Below, in pieces: positions 55,296 through 64,000 of a DNA stretch of 64,000 bases (position 1 is the first letter of the stretch; the number at the start of each line of letters is the position of its first letter). The stretch comes from Thermosipho ferrireducens. Lineage in GTDB: Bacteria; Thermotogota; Thermotogae; Thermotogales; Fervidobacteriaceae. The position numbers were made by a program, and so were the translations under genes. The DNA is taken from positions 992,001 to 1,056,000 of the forward strand of contig NZ_CP071446.1 of the NCBI RefSeq assembly GCF_017358165.1. Reading direction: 5' to 3'. Under the pieces are notes generated by a model that saw only the letters and a list, made by a program, of their open reading frames with translations, was not told where the DNA came from and did no database searches.

Positions 55296-56927
55296 ATGAT
55301 ATCCAGGGAGCTCATTGAAAAGATAAAGTCTCGAGTCGATATTGTGGATGTAGTTTCGCGATATGTTAGCCTCCAAAAAGTGGGGAATAATTATAGAGCT
55401 TTATGTCCATTTCACACAGAAACAACTCCTTCGTTTTATGTAAATCCCTCTTTTAAATCATACCATTGTTTTGGTTGTGGTGCGTCTGGTGATGTCATAA
55501 ATTTTTTGAAAGAGATAGAAGGGATTTCTTTTATTGATGCTTTAAAGAGATTAGCTCAAGAGGCTGGTATAGATATAACACCTGGAGAAAAAAACACTTT
55601 CAGAGAACTTTATTTAAGATTTTATAAAGAACTTCACGAAATGTATATGAAAAGTTTAAACGATGCTGCTATAAGTTATTTGTTAAATAGAGGTTTGAGT
55701 TTAGAGGATATAAAAAAATATGAATTTGGTTACTCGCCTATAAACGCTGAATTTCCAGGTAAAGTTGCGAAAAAATTAAAAATAAAAGCGCTGAAGCAGT
55801 TGGGATTTGTAGGATTTAAAGACCCATTTGCAGGTAGAGTAATAATACCTATAAAAGACGAACAGGGGAATGTAATAGCTTTCGGTGGAAGAATATTGGG
55901 AGACGGTCAACCAAAATATTTAAATTCTTTTGAAACTCAATTTTTTAAGAAATCTGCCACTTTTTTTATGTTTGATAGGGCAAAAGAATATATAAAAAGT
56001 TCAGATTTTGCGATAATATGTGAAGGTTACTTTGATGCAATAGCGTTTCATAGGGCAGAACTTACAAATTCGATTGCAACACTGGGGACTGCTTTTACAA
56101 AATATCATGCTTATAAGCTGAAAAAGTTAACCACAAATGTTGTATTATCTTTTGATATGGACGATGCAGGTATTAAGGCAGCACTTAATAGTATAAAAGT
56201 AATGTTGTCAATGGGGTTTAATATTGTTGTTATGCAGTATGAGAAACAAAAAGATCCAGATGAGATTCTCCAGAAATTTGGAAAAGAGTACCTTGTGGAA
56301 CTTGTAAAAAAGGCAATTCCTGTAGAACAATTTATTCCCGTTGTCTTATCAAAAAAGTATGATCTTTCAAATACAAGCGCTGTGAATTTATATCTTAAAG
56401 AAGTGGAATTGTGGAGTAATATTTTTTCTAAATTTCCCAAAAGGTATGAAAAGTTTAAAGAAATTGTTGGTCAGCTTGCAGGTATAAAAAATCTAAATTT
56501 TAAAGTCAAAAAAAGAAGTTTTGTTCAAAAAGCGAAAACATTCCCAACTCTTGAAGATATATTGATTTTTTTGTATTTTAATTTGCCGTTTGCAGTAAAA
56601 AAGTTGAACGTAGATGTAAATATTCTTGATGAAAAAGCAAAGGAATTTTTCAATTGTGTAAAATCTTTTGAAGAGGAGAACTTTTCAATATCAAATTTGT
56701 CTAAAGATTTGGCAGAATATGTTAAGGAAGCATTGGAAAGGACGAGAAATTTACAGGCCGATGATGCACTTTTAAAATCAGTGGAAAAAAAGCTTACAAT
56801 AAGAAAAGTAGAAATGAGAATAAAAGAAATTGATGAATTTCTCAAAACAGCATCTCCTACAGAAAAAAAGGTGCTTTTAAAAGCACGAATGGATTTGGTA
56901 CGTAATTTAAAAAACATGGGGAGGTGA
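55296..56927 (+). CDS. dnaG: DNA primase
   Basis: DnaG makes RNA primers for replication. The 543-residue protein has the CHC2 zinc site (CPFHTETTPSF and HCFGCGASGD, residues about 36-65), the RNA polymerase domain with FAGRVIIPIKDEQGNVIAFGGR, and the Toprim motifs AIICEGYFDAIAFH, LGTAFT and SFDMDDAG. The last 150 residues are helical and poorly conserved, as expected for the helicase-binding end. I set the start at the ATG at 55296 after GAGGTG; codons upstream coincide with the terminator. Confidence 0.96.
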   Translation: MISRELIEKIKSRVDIVDVVSRYVSLQKVGNNYRALCPFHTETTPSFYVNPSFKSYHCFGCGASGDVINFLKEIEGISFIDALKRLAQEAGIDITPGEKNTFRELYLRFYKELHEMYMKSLNDAAISYLLNRGLSLEDIKKYEFGYSPINAEFPGKVAKKLKIKALKQLGFVGFKDPFAGRVIIPIKDEQGNVIAFGGRILGDGQPKYLNSFETQFFKKSATFFMFDRAKEYIKSSDFAIICEGYFDAIAFHRAELTNSIATLGTAFTKYHAYKLKKLTTNVVLSFDMDDAGIKAALNSIKVMLSMGFNIVVMQYEKQKDPDEILQKFGKEYLVELVKKAIPVEQFIPVVLSKKYDLSNTSAVNLYLKEVELWSNIFSKFPKRYEKFKEIVGQLAGIKNLNFKVKKRSFVQKAKTFPTLEDILIFLYFNLPFAVKKLNVDVNILDEKAKEFFNCVKSFEEENFSISNLSKDLAEYVKEALERTRNLQADDALLKSVEKKLTIRKVEMRIKEIDEFLKTASPTEKKVLLKARMDLVRNLKNMGR

Positions 56928-56936
56928 CCTCCTTAA

Positions 56937-58040
56937 ATGGGAAGAAAAGCAGATAGTGTGGATACAAAGATTTCCAAGCTTGTGCGAATAGGAAAAGAAA
57001 AGGGATTTGTAACTTACGATGATATAGACAAGATGTTTCCCCCGGAAAAGGCCGAAGATTTTGATGGAAATTTGTTAGAAAAAGTTTATGAAGAGTTGGA
57101 AAAAAATGGAATCACAATAACTGATTCATCAGCAATAGATACCGAAATAGATGTTAAAGATTTTCTGGAAGAATCCCCAAAATTTTACGATAACATGGCC
57201 CCAAAAGATCTTATAAAAATGTATCTGAGAGATATAGGAAAGATACCATTACTTAATCAATCTATGGAGAGAGAGCTTGCAAGAAGGGCCCAGAATGGAG
57301 ACGAACGAGCAAAGCAAAAGTTAGTTGAGTCAAATTTAAGATTGGTTGTTAGTATAGCAAAAAGATACGTGGGCAAAGGCTTGTCTTTCCTGGATTTAAT
57401 TCAGGAAGGTAATGTTGGATTATTGAAGGCTGTAGAAAAATTCGATTGGAAAAAGGGGTATAAATTTTCTACGTATGCAACCTGGTGGATACGTCAGGCT
57501 ATTACTCGGGCAATAGCTGATCAGGCGAGAACTATACGAGTCCCTGTTCATATGGTTGAAACCATAAATAAGATGCAGAAAATAATGAGAGAGTACTATC
57601 AAGAGCATGGAGAAGAAATTCCAATAGAAGAGCTTGCAAAGGCACTTGATAAACCTGTCGAAAAGGTTGAAGAGATCATGCAGGCTGCAAGAGAGACTAC
57701 ATCTCTTGAAGCTCCTGTAGGAGAAGATGAAGATTCCACAGTGGGAGATTTTGTTCGAGATGAATCTATTGCTTCACCCAAAAAAGAAGCTATGAGAATG
57801 TTAATAAGGGAAGAAGTTGAAAAAGTTCTCGAGACGCTTAACGATAGAGAGAAACTTGTATTGAAAATGCGGTATGGTCTTACTGATGGAAAAGCAAAGA
57901 CGCTTGAAGAAGTTGGGCAATATTTTAACGTAACACGTGAAAGAATAAGACAAATAGAGGTTAAAGCGTTAAGAAAATTAAGGCATCCCTCCAGAAGTAG
58001 GTATCTTAAAGTATTATTTAAAATGCTTGATGAAGACTAA
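56937..58040 (+). CDS. rpoD: Primary sigma factor RpoD (SigA)
   Basis: The 367-residue housekeeping sigma factor has a short region 1.1, region 1.2-2 with [41 protein letters not shown] and the -10 recognition helix [17 protein letters not shown]. It also has region 3 and region 4.2 with [26 protein letters not shown] for the -35 element. Recognition helices are canonical, consistent with the TTGACA/TATAAT promoters seen here. The ATG follows GGGGAGGTGACC. It lies 9 bases downstream of dnaG. Confidence 0.98.
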   Translation: MGRKADSVDTKISKLVRIGKEKGFVTYDDIDKMFPPEKAEDFDGNLLEKVYEELEKNGITITDSSAIDTEIDVKDFLEESPKFYDNMAPKDLIKMYLRDIGKIPLLNQSMERELARRAQNGDERAKQKLVESNLRLVVSIAKRYVGKGLSFLDLIQEGNVGLLKAVEKFDWKKGYKFSTYATWWIRQAITRAIADQARTIRVPVHMVETINKMQKIMREYYQEHGEEIPIEELAKALDKPVEKVEEIMQAARETTSLEAPVGEDEDSTVGDFVRDESIASPKKEAMRMLIREEVEKVLETLNDREKLVLKMRYGLTDGKAKTLEEVGQYFNVTRERIRQIEVKALRKLRHPSRSRYLKVLFKMLDED

Positions 58041-58046
58041 TAAGTT

Positions 58047-58071
58047 ACCGCACTTTACGTGCGGTTTTTTC
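58047..58071 (+). terminator. Rho-independent terminator after rpoD
   Basis: A 7-base GC-rich stem ACCGCAC / GTGCGGT with a 5-base loop (58047-58065) is followed by TTTTTC, just after the rpoD stop. It ends the rplU-rpoD gene cluster. Confidence 0.85.
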
Positions 58072-58184
58072 TTATGAAAAGATGATATTTTACTTTATAA
58101 AAATGTGAAAAATGAGCCTAAAATGACTGTTAAAATTAGGCATATAATTGTTTTCCAAGATCGAGAAAAATATGAGGTGGTTAT

Positions 58185-60749
58185 ATGATATTTAAAATTG
58201 CAGCTCGTAATTTTTTGAGGAACTGGAAGATATCTGTTCTTGTTATTTTGGGTACTATGATAGCAACGATGCTTATTGTTGGAGCACTTTCACTAAACGA
58301 TTCAGTTAACAGTTGGTTTGAGAAAAAGATTGAAAATAATTTTGGAAAAATTGATTTAATACTTAAAGACAAGAGCGATTCTTTTTTCTTTCCAAAACCA
58401 CTGGATGTTAAATTCGTTTCTGAATATTTAGAAAAAATGAAAAAGGAGAAAATAGTTAAAGATTATACATATGCGGCATTAGTTTCAGCACGGGTAAAAG
58501 TTAACAAACAATTTTTTGATATATTCGCCATTGGTTATGATGACGATTTTATCAGGTTTACTCAAAAAAATTACAATGGTGTAGTTATTTCCAGGGATTT
58601 TGTTAAAACTCTATCACTTACACAGAATAGCACGGTAACTCTTATTACAATGTCTGGAAAACATATTATAAAGATTGACTATGTCGGTCTCCAGGAGTTT
58701 AATTTTCGCGGAGAAACTGCTATGACAAATGGATCTGTTTTCATGCCCTGGAGTCTTATAAAAAAATATAGACTTTATACATTTAATGCTCCAAATATAT
58801 TTTTCATAAGTCTTTCTTTGCCTGTTGAGAAACACAGGGATATTGCCGAAAAAATATCCAAAGATTTGGGAGTACGTGTTGTTGCCACCAAGTATGAGCT
58901 GAGATATTCCCCTTTGAACAAGGTTATTGGTTATTTGTTTTTAGGGTTTAGTGGCTTTGCGCTTTTAAGTAGTTTTTTATTTATTTCTAACTTTTTTGGT
59001 GTGCTTGCGGAAGATAGGCGTAGAACTTTTGGAATCTTAAGAGCAATAGGTTTTTCTAAATTTCAAATAGCAAGTGTATTGTTTGTAGAAGGAACAATGT
59101 ATCTTATAGCCTCTGCAGGTGTAGGTGCTTTTGCGGGAATTTATTTTGGTAAGTACCTTCTTACACTTGTTAATAGAATACCTGCAGTTCTGGCTTCTGA
59201 AACTGCCCTTACAGAAAAAATATCTCATGTGATAACTTTAAAAACCATCTTTGTTGGAGGTATTTTTTCAATAATTTTGCCAGTTTTGATACTTTTAATG
59301 AGAAGTAAATCTTTTTCCAAGCTCTCTCCCGTGGTACTTTTATCGGATGCTGAAATATTACCACGAAAATTTTTAAAATATTTGTTCTTATTATTGCCAT
59401 TGATAACTTTGAGTGTTGATCCATATTATGCATTAATAGTTTCAATAATGATAATTCCCATTTTTTTGAAGAATAATCTGTTGCAGTTGCTTTCTGGGAG
59501 TTTGGTTTTAGTACTTTCTTATTTTATATTAGGAACAGGTGGGCGCTGGGGGTATCTTAGTAGGGCCGGGTTTTTTTTAATAGGAAGTGTGTATATAGTA
59601 TTTGGGTTGGTGCCTTATTTAAAAAAATATTTAAAAAGATATATTAAAGTCTCTACAATTTTAGCTCTTTCATATATTGAAAAGCAAAAATGGAGAAATT
59701 TTGTAGTGTTTCTTGTGTACTCTGTTATTACGTTGGTGATACTTTTAACGGCAGTTCTACCAACAAGCATTTTCACGTACATAAACAATAAACTTCAAAC
59801 AGGTATTCTTGGCTATAATTTTCTTATAGTGGAAAATCCTCTGAAAATATTCTTTTCTGGGGACTATTATACAAAAAATAGTGAATTCACTTCTTTGTTT
59901 GAAGATATTGTAAATATACAGCTTGTAAATGGAAAAGTTGGAAGTAAAGAAGGTGTTTTTATATTATCAAATGAAGAGATATTGAAGTCATTAAAATTGG
60001 GAAATAAAAATATTGAGGCAAAACTCTATGATGTAGTTGGAAGTTCCAGGGTGTTTTCAAAAAAAGGTATGGTTGATGTGATTCTTAAAGGGGTTCTTCC
60101 TGGAATATCTGGGAAGGTTAAAGAAACGTTTAACGTAATAGATACGTATGATCCAAGGGAACTGGTCGTGCCTTTTGATGGAATTATCCTTTATGATAAA
60201 AAAATATCTGGCTCTCTTCGGGGTTATGCAGGAATTGTAAGGAATTTCGAAGCTGCTAAAAAAGCAAAAAATATTGTTTATGAACGTTTCGATGGTCCAA
60301 TTTTTGTTACTGAGGAACTTGATAAGATATTTAGTAGTATACGACATTTTGTAAATATAGCCATTCAGCTTTTTTATTTTGGTTTTGTCAGCGGTTTTTC
60401 GGGTCTTACGATTGTTAGCATTAAAAATGTTTATTCGAGAAAAAGAATTGTTGGATCTTTGAAAGCTATAGGTGTTATGAAGAAAGAAATATTCGGCTTT
60501 TTCTTATTGGAAGCGTTGATAATAGTAACTATGGCAATATTAACAGCTTTAATAGCAGCAACGTTTATAACAATAGACCTCACTTCTGTGATAACTTCTG
60601 AATTACCAGATTTTTCTATCGTAATTCCATGGGGACAATTATCTTTGATTATAATTGGTGTGTATGCGATAACTATTATTTTTACGCTATATCCTGCAAA
60701 TCTTGCTCAAAAAATTAATCCTTCTGATGCGATACGGGTGTACGATTGA
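58185..60749 (+). CDS. FtsX-family ABC permease, two-repeat type
   Basis: The 854-residue membrane protein starts AARNFLRNWKISVLVILGTMIATM, typical of MacB/FtsX permeases. A periplasmic domain (about 45-240) leads to an FtsX helix trio (about 245-380, with RRTFGILRAIGFSKFQI). Further helices follow (about 395-485, 500-525), then a second external domain and a C-terminal FtsX trio with RKRIVGSLKAIGVMKKEIFGFF. It resembles LolCE or antimicrobial-peptide exporters. No ATP-binding subunit gene is adjacent. The ATG follows GAGGTGG. Terminators bound the gene upstream but not downstream. Confidence 0.85.
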   Translation: MIFKIAARNFLRNWKISVLVILGTMIATMLIVGALSLNDSVNSWFEKKIENNFGKIDLILKDKSDSFFFPKPLDVKFVSEYLEKMKKEKIVKDYTYAALVSARVKVNKQFFDIFAIGYDDDFIRFTQKNYNGVVISRDFVKTLSLTQNSTVTLITMSGKHIIKIDYVGLQEFNFRGETAMTNGSVFMPWSLIKKYRLYTFNAPNIFFISLSLPVEKHRDIAEKISKDLGVRVVATKYELRYSPLNKVIGYLFLGFSGFALLSSFLFISNFFGVLAEDRRRTFGILRAIGFSKFQIASVLFVEGTMYLIASAGVGAFAGIYFGKYLLTLVNRIPAVLASETALTEKISHVITLKTIFVGGIFSIILPVLILLMRSKSFSKLSPVVLLSDAEILPRKFLKYLFLLLPLITLSVDPYYALIVSIMIIPIFLKNNLLQLLSGSLVLVLSYFILGTGGRWGYLSRAGFFLIGSVYIVFGLVPYLKKYLKRYIKVSTILALSYIEKQKWRNFVVFLVYSVITLVILLTAVLPTSIFTYINNKLQTGILGYNFLIVENPLKIFFSGDYYTKNSEFTSLFEDIVNIQLVNGKVGSKEGVFILSNEEILKSLKLGNKNIEAKLYDVVGSSRVFSKKGMVDVILKGVLPGISGKVKETFNVIDTYDPRELVVPFDGIILYDKKISGSLRGYAGIVRNFEAAKKAKNIVYERFDGPIFVTEELDKIFSSIRHFVNIAIQLFYFGFVSGFSGLTIVSIKNVYSRKRIVGSLKAIGVMKKEIFGFFLLEALIIVTMAILTALIAATFITIDLTSVITSELPDFSIVIPWGQLSLIIIGVYAITIIFTLYPANLAQKINPSDAIRVYD

Positions 60750-60778
60750 CATGAAACAGAGTTTTTACATTTAAAAAA

Positions 60779-60807
60779 TTGACACTAATGTTTTGAGCGT
60801 GTAAAAT
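60779..60807 (+). promoter_or_regulatory. Strong putative promoter for rpmB
   Basis: A consensus TTGACA (60779-60784), a 17-base spacer and TAAAAT (60802-60807) lie 67 bases upstream of the rpmB ATG. A second TATAAT (60832-60837) may serve an alternative start. Confidence 0.75.
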
Positions 60808-60873
60808 ATACTTTGTATTGGTGTCGAGAAGTATAATATATATAAAATATAGAAAGGAAGGGAGAGGTATAAT

Positions 60874-61095
60874 ATGGCAAAATGTCAAGTTTGTGGTAAA
60901 AGACCTGTTGCTGGTAAAAATGTTAGTCATTCTAACAGAAAAACGAACAGATGGTTCAAACCAAATGTTCAGAAAGTAAGAGTTTTGTTGGAAGACGGAA
61001 CTATAAAAAGAATGTGGGTGTGCACAGATTGTTTGAGTTCTGGGAAAGTTAAGAGATACGTTAGTACACCAAAATCGGAAGTCATGGAGGCATAA
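60874..61095 (+). CDS. rpmB: 50S ribosomal protein L28, zinc-ribbon form
   Basis: L28 is a small large-subunit protein. The 73-residue form here has two cysteine pairs (CQVCGKRP and CTDC), giving the zinc-ribbon version, along with [15 protein letters not shown] and [15 protein letters not shown]. The ATG follows GGGAGAGGTATAAT. It is a single-gene unit with its own promoter and a close terminator. Confidence 0.96.
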   Translation: MAKCQVCGKRPVAGKNVSHSNRKTNRWFKPNVQKVRVLLEDGTIKRMWVCTDCLSSGKVKRYVSTPKSEVMEA

Positions 61096-61096
61096 G

Positions 61097-61119
61097 AAGC
61101 GGGTTATCCCGCTTTTTTT
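61097..61119 (+). terminator. Rho-independent terminator after rpmB
   Basis: A 7-base stem AAGCGGG / CCCGCTT with a TTAT loop and seven consecutive Ts follows the rpmB stop by one base. Confidence 0.85.
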
Positions 61120-61145
61120 CTATGCAGGTGTATAAGGTAACGTGG

Positions 61146-61496
61146 ATGTATCGTTTAATAGTTTCGCTTATTTTTGTAATAGTTATTTTAGTTGATATTT
61201 ACCTCTTTTTCCTTCCGATTTCGCCAATTATAGTACTGTTTTTAGTCGGAAATACTTTCATAATAAGTTATCTGCTTTTAGAGGCTTATATGTTAAAAAT
61301 AACGATTGACTTCCATAAAATTGTAATTTCCTCCGTTTTTAGCAAAAAAATTATACAATTGGATGATATATCAGATATATTATTTTCAGCTTTTCATGTT
61401 AAAATTAAACTTGTTAGCGATACAATGAATTTTCCTCCGCTAAAAAACATTGAAAATCTGAGGGAGATTGTTAGGAGGGGATTTTACGGAAAGTAG
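61146..61496 (+). CDS. Small membrane protein with PH-like domain
   Basis: The product (116 residues from this start) has two membrane helices (about residues 4-24 and 27-50) followed by a short beta-rich domain (LKITIDFHKIVISSVFSKKIIQLDDISDI, noted in parts) that resembles bacterial PH domains. I recognise no specific family. An ATG at 61122 is also in frame, but AAGGTAA at 61134-61140 supports 61146. It follows a terminator closely, so its promoter is unclear. It overlaps the alr reading frame at its end. Confidence 0.6.
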   Translation: MYRLIVSLIFVIVILVDIYLFFLPISPIIVLFLVGNTFIISYLLLEAYMLKITIDFHKIVISSVFSKKIIQLDDISDILFSAFHVKIKLVSDTMNFPPLKNIENLREIVRRGFYGK

Positions 61497-62577
61497 AAAC
61501 ACATTTGCAGTTATAGACGTTAGAAATTATATACACAATTTAGAATATTTTCAGGAAAAGTGTGCTCCTGCAAAAGTAATGCCAGTAATAAAAGCGAATG
61601 CTTATGGTCACGGAGCTGTGATGCTTGCAAAATCAGCTGAAAAATGGGGGATAGATTATTTTGCTGTGGCTTTTTTAGAAGAGGCGATTGAATTAAGGAA
61701 AAATGGTATAAGTTCTGACATATTGGTATTTAATTACGTGGAACCAGATTTTTTGACGATTGCTGTGGAGAACAATATAACGATTACCATGTATTCATGG
61801 GAACAGTTAGAAAAATATAGTGTTGTTTCAAAAAAGCCAAAAGTGCATGTTAATGTTGACACAGGGATGAACAGAGTGGGAATAAAACCACAGCATGTTA
61901 AAGATTATATTTTTAAATTGAAACAGGATGGTTTTAACGTGGAAGGTTTATATACTCATTTTGCTGTGGCAGATTCAGATGATATAGAAGATATTAAATT
62001 TACAGAGCAGCAATACAAATTATTCGAAGCCATTGATGTTGATGTGTCTATAAAACATGTGTGTAATAGCGCTGCTGCTATAGCTGGAAGGATTCCCTGC
62101 CATAATTATGTTAGAGTTGGAATAGCAGGTTATGGGTTAATGCCCGGGAAGAGAATTTATAGAAATTTGAAACCTGTTTTAAGCTGGAAAACAGCGGTTT
62201 CTCATGTGAAATACATAGAAAAGGGAGAATCTATAAGCTATGGGAGGACGTTTGTAGCAGATAAAAGAATGAAAGTTGCCACTATTCCAGTTGGTTACGC
62301 TGATGGATACTGGAGGCATCTTTCAAACAAAGGTGAAGTTTTGATAAGAGGAAAAAGATGCAGGATACTTGGCAGGGTGTGCATGGATCAGTTTGTGGTA
62401 GATGTTTCTCATTTGGAGAATGTAAATTCAGGCGATGAAGTTGTACTCATTGGAGAGCAGTTGAATGAAAATATTTCTGCAGAAGAAATAGCCGAACTTG
62501 TTGGAACGATAAATTATGAGGTCACGTGTAGAATCTCTGAGCGTGTACCAAGAATATACAGAGGAGTGGAATTGTGA
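61468..62577 (+). CDS. alr: Alanine racemase
   Basis: Alr makes D-alanine for peptidoglycan with pyridoxal phosphate. The PLP lysine is in MPVIKANAYGHGAV, the DTGMNRVG motif is present, and the catalytic tyrosine of the other face is in ESISYGRTF. The length is about 363-369 residues. No ATG or GTG lies near the expected N-terminus. TTG at 61468 is one base from the nearest purine-rich site, while AGGAGG at 61473 points to ACG at 61486 as a non-standard start. The end overlaps yhaM by 4 bases. Confidence 0.93.
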   Translation: MLGGDFTESRNTFAVIDVRNYIHNLEYFQEKCAPAKVMPVIKANAYGHGAVMLAKSAEKWGIDYFAVAFLEEAIELRKNGISSDILVFNYVEPDFLTIAVENNITITMYSWEQLEKYSVVSKKPKVHVNVDTGMNRVGIKPQHVKDYIFKLKQDGFNVEGLYTHFAVADSDDIEDIKFTEQQYKLFEAIDVDVSIKHVCNSAAAIAGRIPCHNYVRVGIAGYGLMPGKRIYRNLKPVLSWKTAVSHVKYIEKGESISYGRTFVADKRMKVATIPVGYADGYWRHLSNKGEVLIRGKRCRILGRVCMDQFVVDVSHLENVNSGDEVVLIGEQLNENISAEEIAELVGTINYEVTCRISERVPRIYRGVEL

Positions 62578-63593
62578 AATTGCCCAAGGAATTGATTGAA
62601 AAGTATAGAGAGCCTTACATTTCTGAGTTGAATAATTATATCAATACCGGGGTAGAGTTGATTGTAAAAGTAAAGAGTAAAAGGCTAATGGAAACCCGGA
62701 ATGGTCAAAAATATCTTTTAATGACTTTTGAAGATCGTTCTGGTATGGTGAGGGCAATTGATTGGTATAACGCAGAAAAAAATGATACAAAGGTGGATGT
62801 TGGTAGTGTAATAAGAGTTTCAGGCAAGGTTGTTATTTATGATGGGCGTTTGCAGTTTAATCTTTCAGAGAATATTCCTTTAATTGTGCTTAAAGAAGGT
62901 GAATATGATCTTGAGCGCTTCGTACTTCGAGGGAAAAAGGATCCAGAGGAAATCCTAAAAGAAATACTGTCTTTGATAAATACTATACACAATGAGAAAC
63001 TTAATCAACTTTTAAAAGAATTCTTTGAAAAAGATGAGAAATTTATTGTGCAATTTAAAAATTGTCCTGCTGGAGCAAGGGTTCATCATAATTACGTAGG
63101 GGGACTTGCAGAGCATTCTTATACTGTGGCACAGCTCTGTGATAACGTTTGTAAAGTTTATATGTGGTTAGACAGAGATCTATTAATAGCTGGAGCACTT
63201 TTACACGATATTGGAAAAGTAAAAGACTATGAAATAACTCCCAGAGGGATAGAAGTTACTACTCAGGGTGAGTTAATTGGTCACATAGTTTCCGGGTATG
63301 AAATGGTAAGGAAAAAACTTAATAAAATTAACGCTGATGAGGGATTATCACTTCGCTTGTTGCATATAATCCTTTCTCATCATGGAGAACTTGAATGGGG
63401 TTCACCGGTGGTTCCAAAAACTCCTGAAGCTTATGTTTTACATATGATTGAGAATATGGATTCGAAACTTAATAGAATATCTTTTATAAAAGAAAGGGAA
63501 TTAGAAATAGATCCGAAGAAAAACTGGAGCGATTATGATACAAATCTTGGAAGAAGGTTTTTCTTAAAACACGAAATACAAAAAGAGCAATAA
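62574..63593 (+). CDS. yhaM: YhaM-like 3'-5' exoribonuclease
   Basis: YhaM family proteins are metal-dependent 3'-5' exonucleases acting on RNA and DNA ends. The 339-residue protein has an N-terminal OB fold (about 20-115) and a C-terminal HD domain with VHHNYVGGLAEHSYTVAQL, GALLHDIGKVKDYE, LIGHIVSGYEMV and LSHHGELEWGSP. The order of HD metal ligands is complete. The GTG start overlaps the alr stop (GTGA). Confidence 0.9.
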   Translation: MKLPKELIEKYREPYISELNNYINTGVELIVKVKSKRLMETRNGQKYLLMTFEDRSGMVRAIDWYNAEKNDTKVDVGSVIRVSGKVVIYDGRLQFNLSENIPLIVLKEGEYDLERFVLRGKKDPEEILKEILSLINTIHNEKLNQLLKEFFEKDEKFIVQFKNCPAGARVHHNYVGGLAEHSYTVAQLCDNVCKVYMWLDRDLLIAGALLHDIGKVKDYEITPRGIEVTTQGELIGHIVSGYEMVRKKLNKINADEGLSLRLLHIILSHHGELEWGSPVVPKTPEAYVLHMIENMDSKLNRISFIKERELEIDPKKNWSDYDTNLGRRFFLKHEIQKEQ

Positions 63594-63612
63594 TTATGAA
63601 AGGAGAAAAATT

Positions 63613-64000
63613 GTGGCGGAGAAAGTTATTATTGTAGAATCACCTGCAAAAGCGAAAACTATAGAGAAAATACTGGGAAATAAATATAAAGTTATTTCTT
63701 CAAAAGGGCATATTAGAGATTTGCCTCAAAAAAGATTTGGTGTAAAGCTGGATAGTTTTGAACCAGAATTTGAAATAATTCCAGGCAAGGAAACTGTTGT
63801 TGACTTTATAAAAAAGCAGGCAGATGGTAAAGAAGTTTTACTTGCTTCAGATATGGATAGAGAAGGTGAAGCAATTGCGTGGCATATAGCACAGATATTG
63901 GGACTCAATATGAATGGCAAGAATCGGGTAGTGTTTACAGAAATTACCCCTGAAACTATAAAAAAGTCTGTTCAGAATCCTCGTGCTATTGATCTCAGTA
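63613..64000 (+). CDS. topA: DNA topoisomerase I, N-terminal part
   Basis: TopA relaxes negative supercoils. The window holds the first 129 codons: the Toprim motif KVIIVESPAKAKTIEKIL, SSKGHIRDLP, and the acidic ASDMDREGEAIAWHIAQIL. The rest, including the catalytic tyrosine, lies beyond the window. The GTG at 63613 follows AAGGAG with a short spacer. It follows yhaM by 19 bases. Confidence 0.95.
   Translation, partial: MAEKVIIVESPAKAKTIEKILGNKYKVISSKGHIRDLPQKRFGVKLDSFEPEFEIIPGKETVVDFIKKQADGKEVLLASDMDREGEAIAWHIAQILGLNMNGKNRVVFTEITPETIKKSVQNPRAIDLS

Noticed and set aside
1-64000. CRISPR arrays, insertion sequences, prophage, tRNA or rRNA genes.
   Set aside because: No regularly spaced repeats, transposase or phage proteins, or cloverleaf-like sequences were seen. 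The gaps between genes are mostly below 130 bases.

Overview
The window is a compact, AT-rich bacterial chromosome segment whose gene content and order point to a member of the Thermotogota. The reasons are: a PolC-type replicase with ruvC beside it in a Gram-negative-looking cell; a rplU-prp-rpmA-ribU-rplM-rpsI-dnaG-rpoD cluster with a riboflavin ECF gene inside, an arrangement I recall from Thermotoga; a MurE with the DDPR specificity motif described for Thermotoga maritima; the GlgC/GlgD pair; SpoVS in a setting without sporulation genes; a CsrA-FliW flagellar pair; and a small beta-barrel protein fitting a toga-like outer membrane. I cannot name the genus. There is no rRNA, tRNA, CRISPR array, insertion sequence or prophage.

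Layout. 1-33,180 is almost entirely minus strand and forms a few long, tightly overlapping operons. Read in transcription order, the first runs from leuS through a SurA-like chaperone and mtnA to serS and ends at a good hairpin (27266-27290). The second runs dxs, an Asp23 protein, a FakA-like kinase, RseC-like, an alpha/beta hydrolase, fliW, csrA, gatC, yraN, smpB, deoC, glgD, glgC, a tail-anchored unknown protein and an ispF fusion. The third holds a secreted protein, rsmA, fmt and trmFO and ends at a hairpin (11484-11503). The fourth runs murD, lepA, a phospholipase-D-like protein, tsaC, hslV, DUF503, yqeK, two envelope proteins, trmI, ctpA, two unknown membrane proteins and an RND exporter cut off by the window edge.

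From 33,200 on the strands alternate. Plus-strand rsmE and a small unknown gene face a minus-strand three-gene FAD/iron-sulfur dehydrogenase (HcnABC or proline-dehydrogenase type) across a shared bidirectional terminator. Then come mgsA, a Cof-type phosphatase, a degenerate GH3-like secreted protein and asnS. A cell-wall block follows: murE, an unknown gene, mraY and a WecA-like transferase, whose 3' end overlaps a convergent yqhQ-like gene. The minus strand then carries spoVS, ruvC-polC and an MFS transporter. The remainder is plus strand: the ribosomal/primase/sigma cluster, a lone FtsX-type permease, rpmB, a PH-like membrane protein, alr, yhaM and the start of topA.

Most genes are core housekeeping functions. 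The less ordinary features are a GNAT-like/IspF fusion, a GH3-like protein that has lost its catalytic motif, a structured leader before rplU that looks autoregulatory, the Prp protease with its cleavable L27 substrate, a terminator between rpsI and dnaG, an alr gene without a well-placed standard start codon, and an orphan gene between murE and mraY. Start codons are unusually often TTG or GTG behind strong GGAGGTGA-type ribosome-binding sites; many starts below were moved to fit those sites.
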